Source: Chryseobacterium sp.
Lineage (GTDB): Bacteria; Bacteroidota; Bacteroidia; Flavobacteriales; Weeksellaceae
Assembly: GCA_003248755.1 (NCBI GenBank)
Contig: QFQW01000003.1
Coordinates: forward strand, 25,429 to 89,428
Length of the DNA stretch: 64,000 nucleotides
Direction of reading: 5' to 3'
Shown: positions 61,654 through 64,000 of the stretch, piece by piece
How positions within the stretch are numbered: position 1 is the stretch's first letter
How the letters are laid out: each line of letters opens with the position of its first letter
Notes under the pieces: generated by a model
What the model saw: only the letters and a program-made list of their open reading frames with translations
Told to the model about the DNA's origin: nothing
Database searches by the model: none
Translations under genes and position numbers: made by a program

Positions 61654-63930
61654 TTGGATAGTGTGACTGAAGATTATTTAAAAACCCATAGTTTTGAATA
61701 TAATAAAATTGGTTATAATAATCCTGTTCCAAATAAGACAACTTTAGATCAGGATTATTGGGGGTTTTACAACGGAGCCAATAACACCCGATCTTTTATT
61801 CCAACAGTCAATCCTAATATTTCAGGATATCAACGAAGTTTTTTTGTTGCAGCCAATAGGGTACCCAGTGATGTTCATGCAAAACTTTTTAGCCTAAATA
61901 AAATTACCTATCCCACAAAAGGCTCAACAGTATTTGAATACGAGACAAATACTTTTGCAGAAATACAACTTCAAACAAATACAACTAGACAAGAGGTAAC
62001 AGCTAAAGCAGATGAAACAACTGCATACACTGTATCTGTACCATTTACACCCGCAAATTTTCCTTTTAAAATTGAAGCTTCCTTTCTTCTTCAGGGATGG
62101 AACACATCCATGTCCCCAAATAAGCCTAATGTCAATTTCCCAAACACTTTTAATCTTAAGCTTAAAAAAGCTGATGGTACGCAATTAAGGTATTATTACT
62201 TCCCGTCCGATGTAGGAAATCAGCAGTGGAATAATGTACCAGGCAGCTCTTATGCTGGGTATGTATATCCTGCTGAAGAATTTGGCACACAACTGAATCC
62301 AACTACTGGTAATCAATTTATACTCGAAGCCTACTTTAATGATCAAAATGGATTGTTAATGGGCGTATCTAATATTAGGGCAAGTTGGGATGCAACTTAT
62401 GAAACTGTATCATCCTATTATTCCAAAGGTGGCGGGTTACGTGTGAAGTCAATTTCAGACTATGATGCAGACGGCAGTTTGAAATTGAAAAGAACATTCA
62501 ATTATCATTATCTAAACATGATAAATGGACAGATGGTCCAGAAGTCTTATGGCAAATTACACACTTCGAAAGTGAGATACGAACGTGAACATTCTTATAC
62601 CTATAGCGGATATTATCCGAGTCAAGTGAGAAATCCTGTGATAGTTGGTAGTTCAAATTCTATTAACGCTTTTTCAAAAGATGCGGGCAGTTATGTTGGT
62701 TACGATCAAGTGGAAACTGCTTACGAGAGCGATAATGTTAATAATGGGAAGCAAATTAAAAAGTTTTACAATGAAACAGATGATTTGCAAGGCTTGTCTA
62801 CTGCACTAATTAAGGGTAGAGACGATTACTATCGTTTTCCTACCTTGAGAAGTCCTCGCAATGGACTGAATTATTTGACGGAAAACTACAAAAGGCAAGG
62901 GAATTTCTATAGTTTGGTTAGTAAGATTGAGAGTGATTATGACATCAATGGATTTTCTGCTTCTAATTTTGACCTTCATACATTATATCACAATTCTGAT
63001 TATGTTATTGGTGCCAAAAAAGAAAATTTTGCTTTGGCGAACGGTAATTATATGGGGTGTGGTTATTTTCAATTTCAATTATATCCATATTATTCAAATT
63101 TAATCCAGCAAACAGCTATAAGAGAAACTTTATATGACATTACTGGACAAAATCCTATTTTAAATGGGCAAAAATTTTATTATGAGAATGCGAAGCATCT
63201 TCAAAAAACAAGAATTGAATCCACTAATAGTTCAGGTGAAGTTTTAGAAACCAAGATTTACTATCCCGATGATATTTCATCTACGGCAAGTTTAGCTGAA
63301 GGTGGCAATTTAACATCCGATGAATATACACAAATTGATCGATTAAAGGCCGATGATTTACATCGTATAGCGACTCCAATACAAACTGTTACTAAAAAAA
63401 ATGGTCAGATAACATCAATTCAACGTAATTTATTTAAGACGGATGATGGCATTGTGCTTCCAAGCAATGTTAAGATTGCAGAAGGAACAAACGCTTTAGA
63501 AGATCGCCTTATTTACTATGATTATGATAGTAAAGGAAATCTATTGGAAGTTTCAAAATCAGACGGAGCGCATATTGTTTATATCTGGAACAAGAGCCAG
63601 ACGCAACCCATTGCAAAAGTAGAAGGAGCGAAACTTTCGGATATTACGCAAACACTTATTGACAGTATTGTGAATGCTTCGGACCAGTCACAGGCAGGGT
63701 ATACAGAAGCTAACCTTCTCGCCAAGCTGGACGCCTTCCGCAATGACACGACACTAAAGGGCTTCCAGATCACGACTTATACCTATAAGCCTCTGATTGG
63801 TGTGAGCAGCATCACCCCGCCGAGTGGGATTCGGGAAAATTACATTTATGATGCAGCCAACCGATTGAAAGAAGTCAGAGACATCAACGGAAACATCTTA
63901 AAAGAATATAAATACAATTACAAACAATAA
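61654..63930 (+). pseudogene. RHS/YD-repeat secreted protein, C-terminal part
   Basis: 758 residues from TTG 61654; the frame is open from 61567, so the natural product is the continuation of the 60440 frame (about 1160 residues in total). It shows RHS-type features: long beta-strand repeats (LRVKSISDYDADGSLKLKRT), TKIYYPDDISS, a YDYDSKGNLLEVSKSDGAH YD-repeat, HIVYIWNKSQTQPIAKVEGA and a last repeat YIYDAANRLKEVRDINGNI. It ends without a toxin-like domain, unlike polymorphic toxins. The last about 300 nt are GC-richer than the rest. Confidence 0.8.
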
Positions 63931-63943
63931 AAAATTAAGAACT

Positions 63944-64000
63944 ATGAAAAAGATACTAATAGCATCGATCCTAACGTTTTCGATGATCTCAGCAAAGGCA
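63944..64000 (+). CDS. secreted protein, N-terminal signal peptide only (3' cut by window)
   Basis: ATG at 63944, 13 nt after the RHS stop, opens a frame encoding a signal peptide (MKKILIASILTFSMISAKA) that runs off the window. It is co-directional with the RHS gene. In flavobacteria a further RHS- or DUF6443-type gene commonly follows, but nothing beyond the signal is visible here. Confidence 0.6.
   Translation, partial: MKKILIASILTFSMISAKA

Overview
The window looks like a chromosome segment of a flavobacterium close to Chryseobacterium (Bacteroidota, Weeksellaceae). The grounds are low GC, three GLPGLI-family genes, a type IX secretion (T9SS) sorting tail, TonB-linked and DUF4293/DUF4129/DUF4350/DUF2911 families typical of the phylum, almost no Shine-Dalgarno sites, and promoters of the Bacteroidota form TTTG-N(19-21)-TAnnTTTG (best examples at 6330-6361, 10614-10645 and 31695-31727). 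The genus is inference. No rRNA, tRNA or CRISPR array was seen.

Layout. 1-6.3 kb: end of a DUF4293 gene, an M28 exopeptidase, an MsbA-type ABC exporter with two small genes, then a four-gene minus-strand operon (HExxH protein, TPR protein, GLPGLI protein, CsaA). 6.4-10.7 kb: Fe-S assembly operon iscA/sufA-sufB-sufC-sufD. 10.8-12.6 kb: a tandem GLPGLI pair. 12.6-18.5 kb: minus-strand block miaB, sigma-54 activator, membrane protein, lptE and a long acidic TPR protein. 18.6-27.1 kb: a TonB-C protein, a YbjN-like protein, then the RDD / SpoIIM-DUF4129-DUF4350-MoxR-DUF58 cluster, which is interrupted by a REP-flanked transposase gene and by an S23 four-helix-bundle gene. 27.1-31.6 kb: OsmC, a GH63-like glycosidase and an SDR enzyme, with several intergenic repeats. 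31.7-41 kb: a SAM-I riboswitch followed by a co-directional methionine operon: metX, an ACT-homoserine dehydrogenase without a kinase domain, metZ, a 2H phosphoesterase, split metH and metF. 41-52.4 kb: hutI, HAD, DUF2911, a methionine-type aminotransferase, a TonB-linked receptor with an AraC regulator, miaA, a redoxin, and a NUDIX-xerD-dCMP deaminase-enoyl-CoA hydratase run. 52.5-58.4 kb: rlpA, eno, gltA and two arginine-deiminase-fold hydrolases with a second S23 gene between them. 58.6-64 kb: a T9SS-secreted repeat protein, an RHS/YD-repeat protein broken by a 1-nt frameshift at a G7 tract, and the start of another secreted protein.

The strongest functional unit is the methionine block: one S-adenosylmethionine sensor at its head could control homoserine formation, its acylation, sulfhydrylation and methylation, plus the folate donor enzyme. 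The most unusual signals are noncoding: at least five families of palindromic or inverted repeats sit between operon genes. One flanks a REP-associated tyrosine transposase. One flanks an S23 gene and also occurs as a gene-less pair. One shows compensatory base changes that argue for a conserved folded structure.
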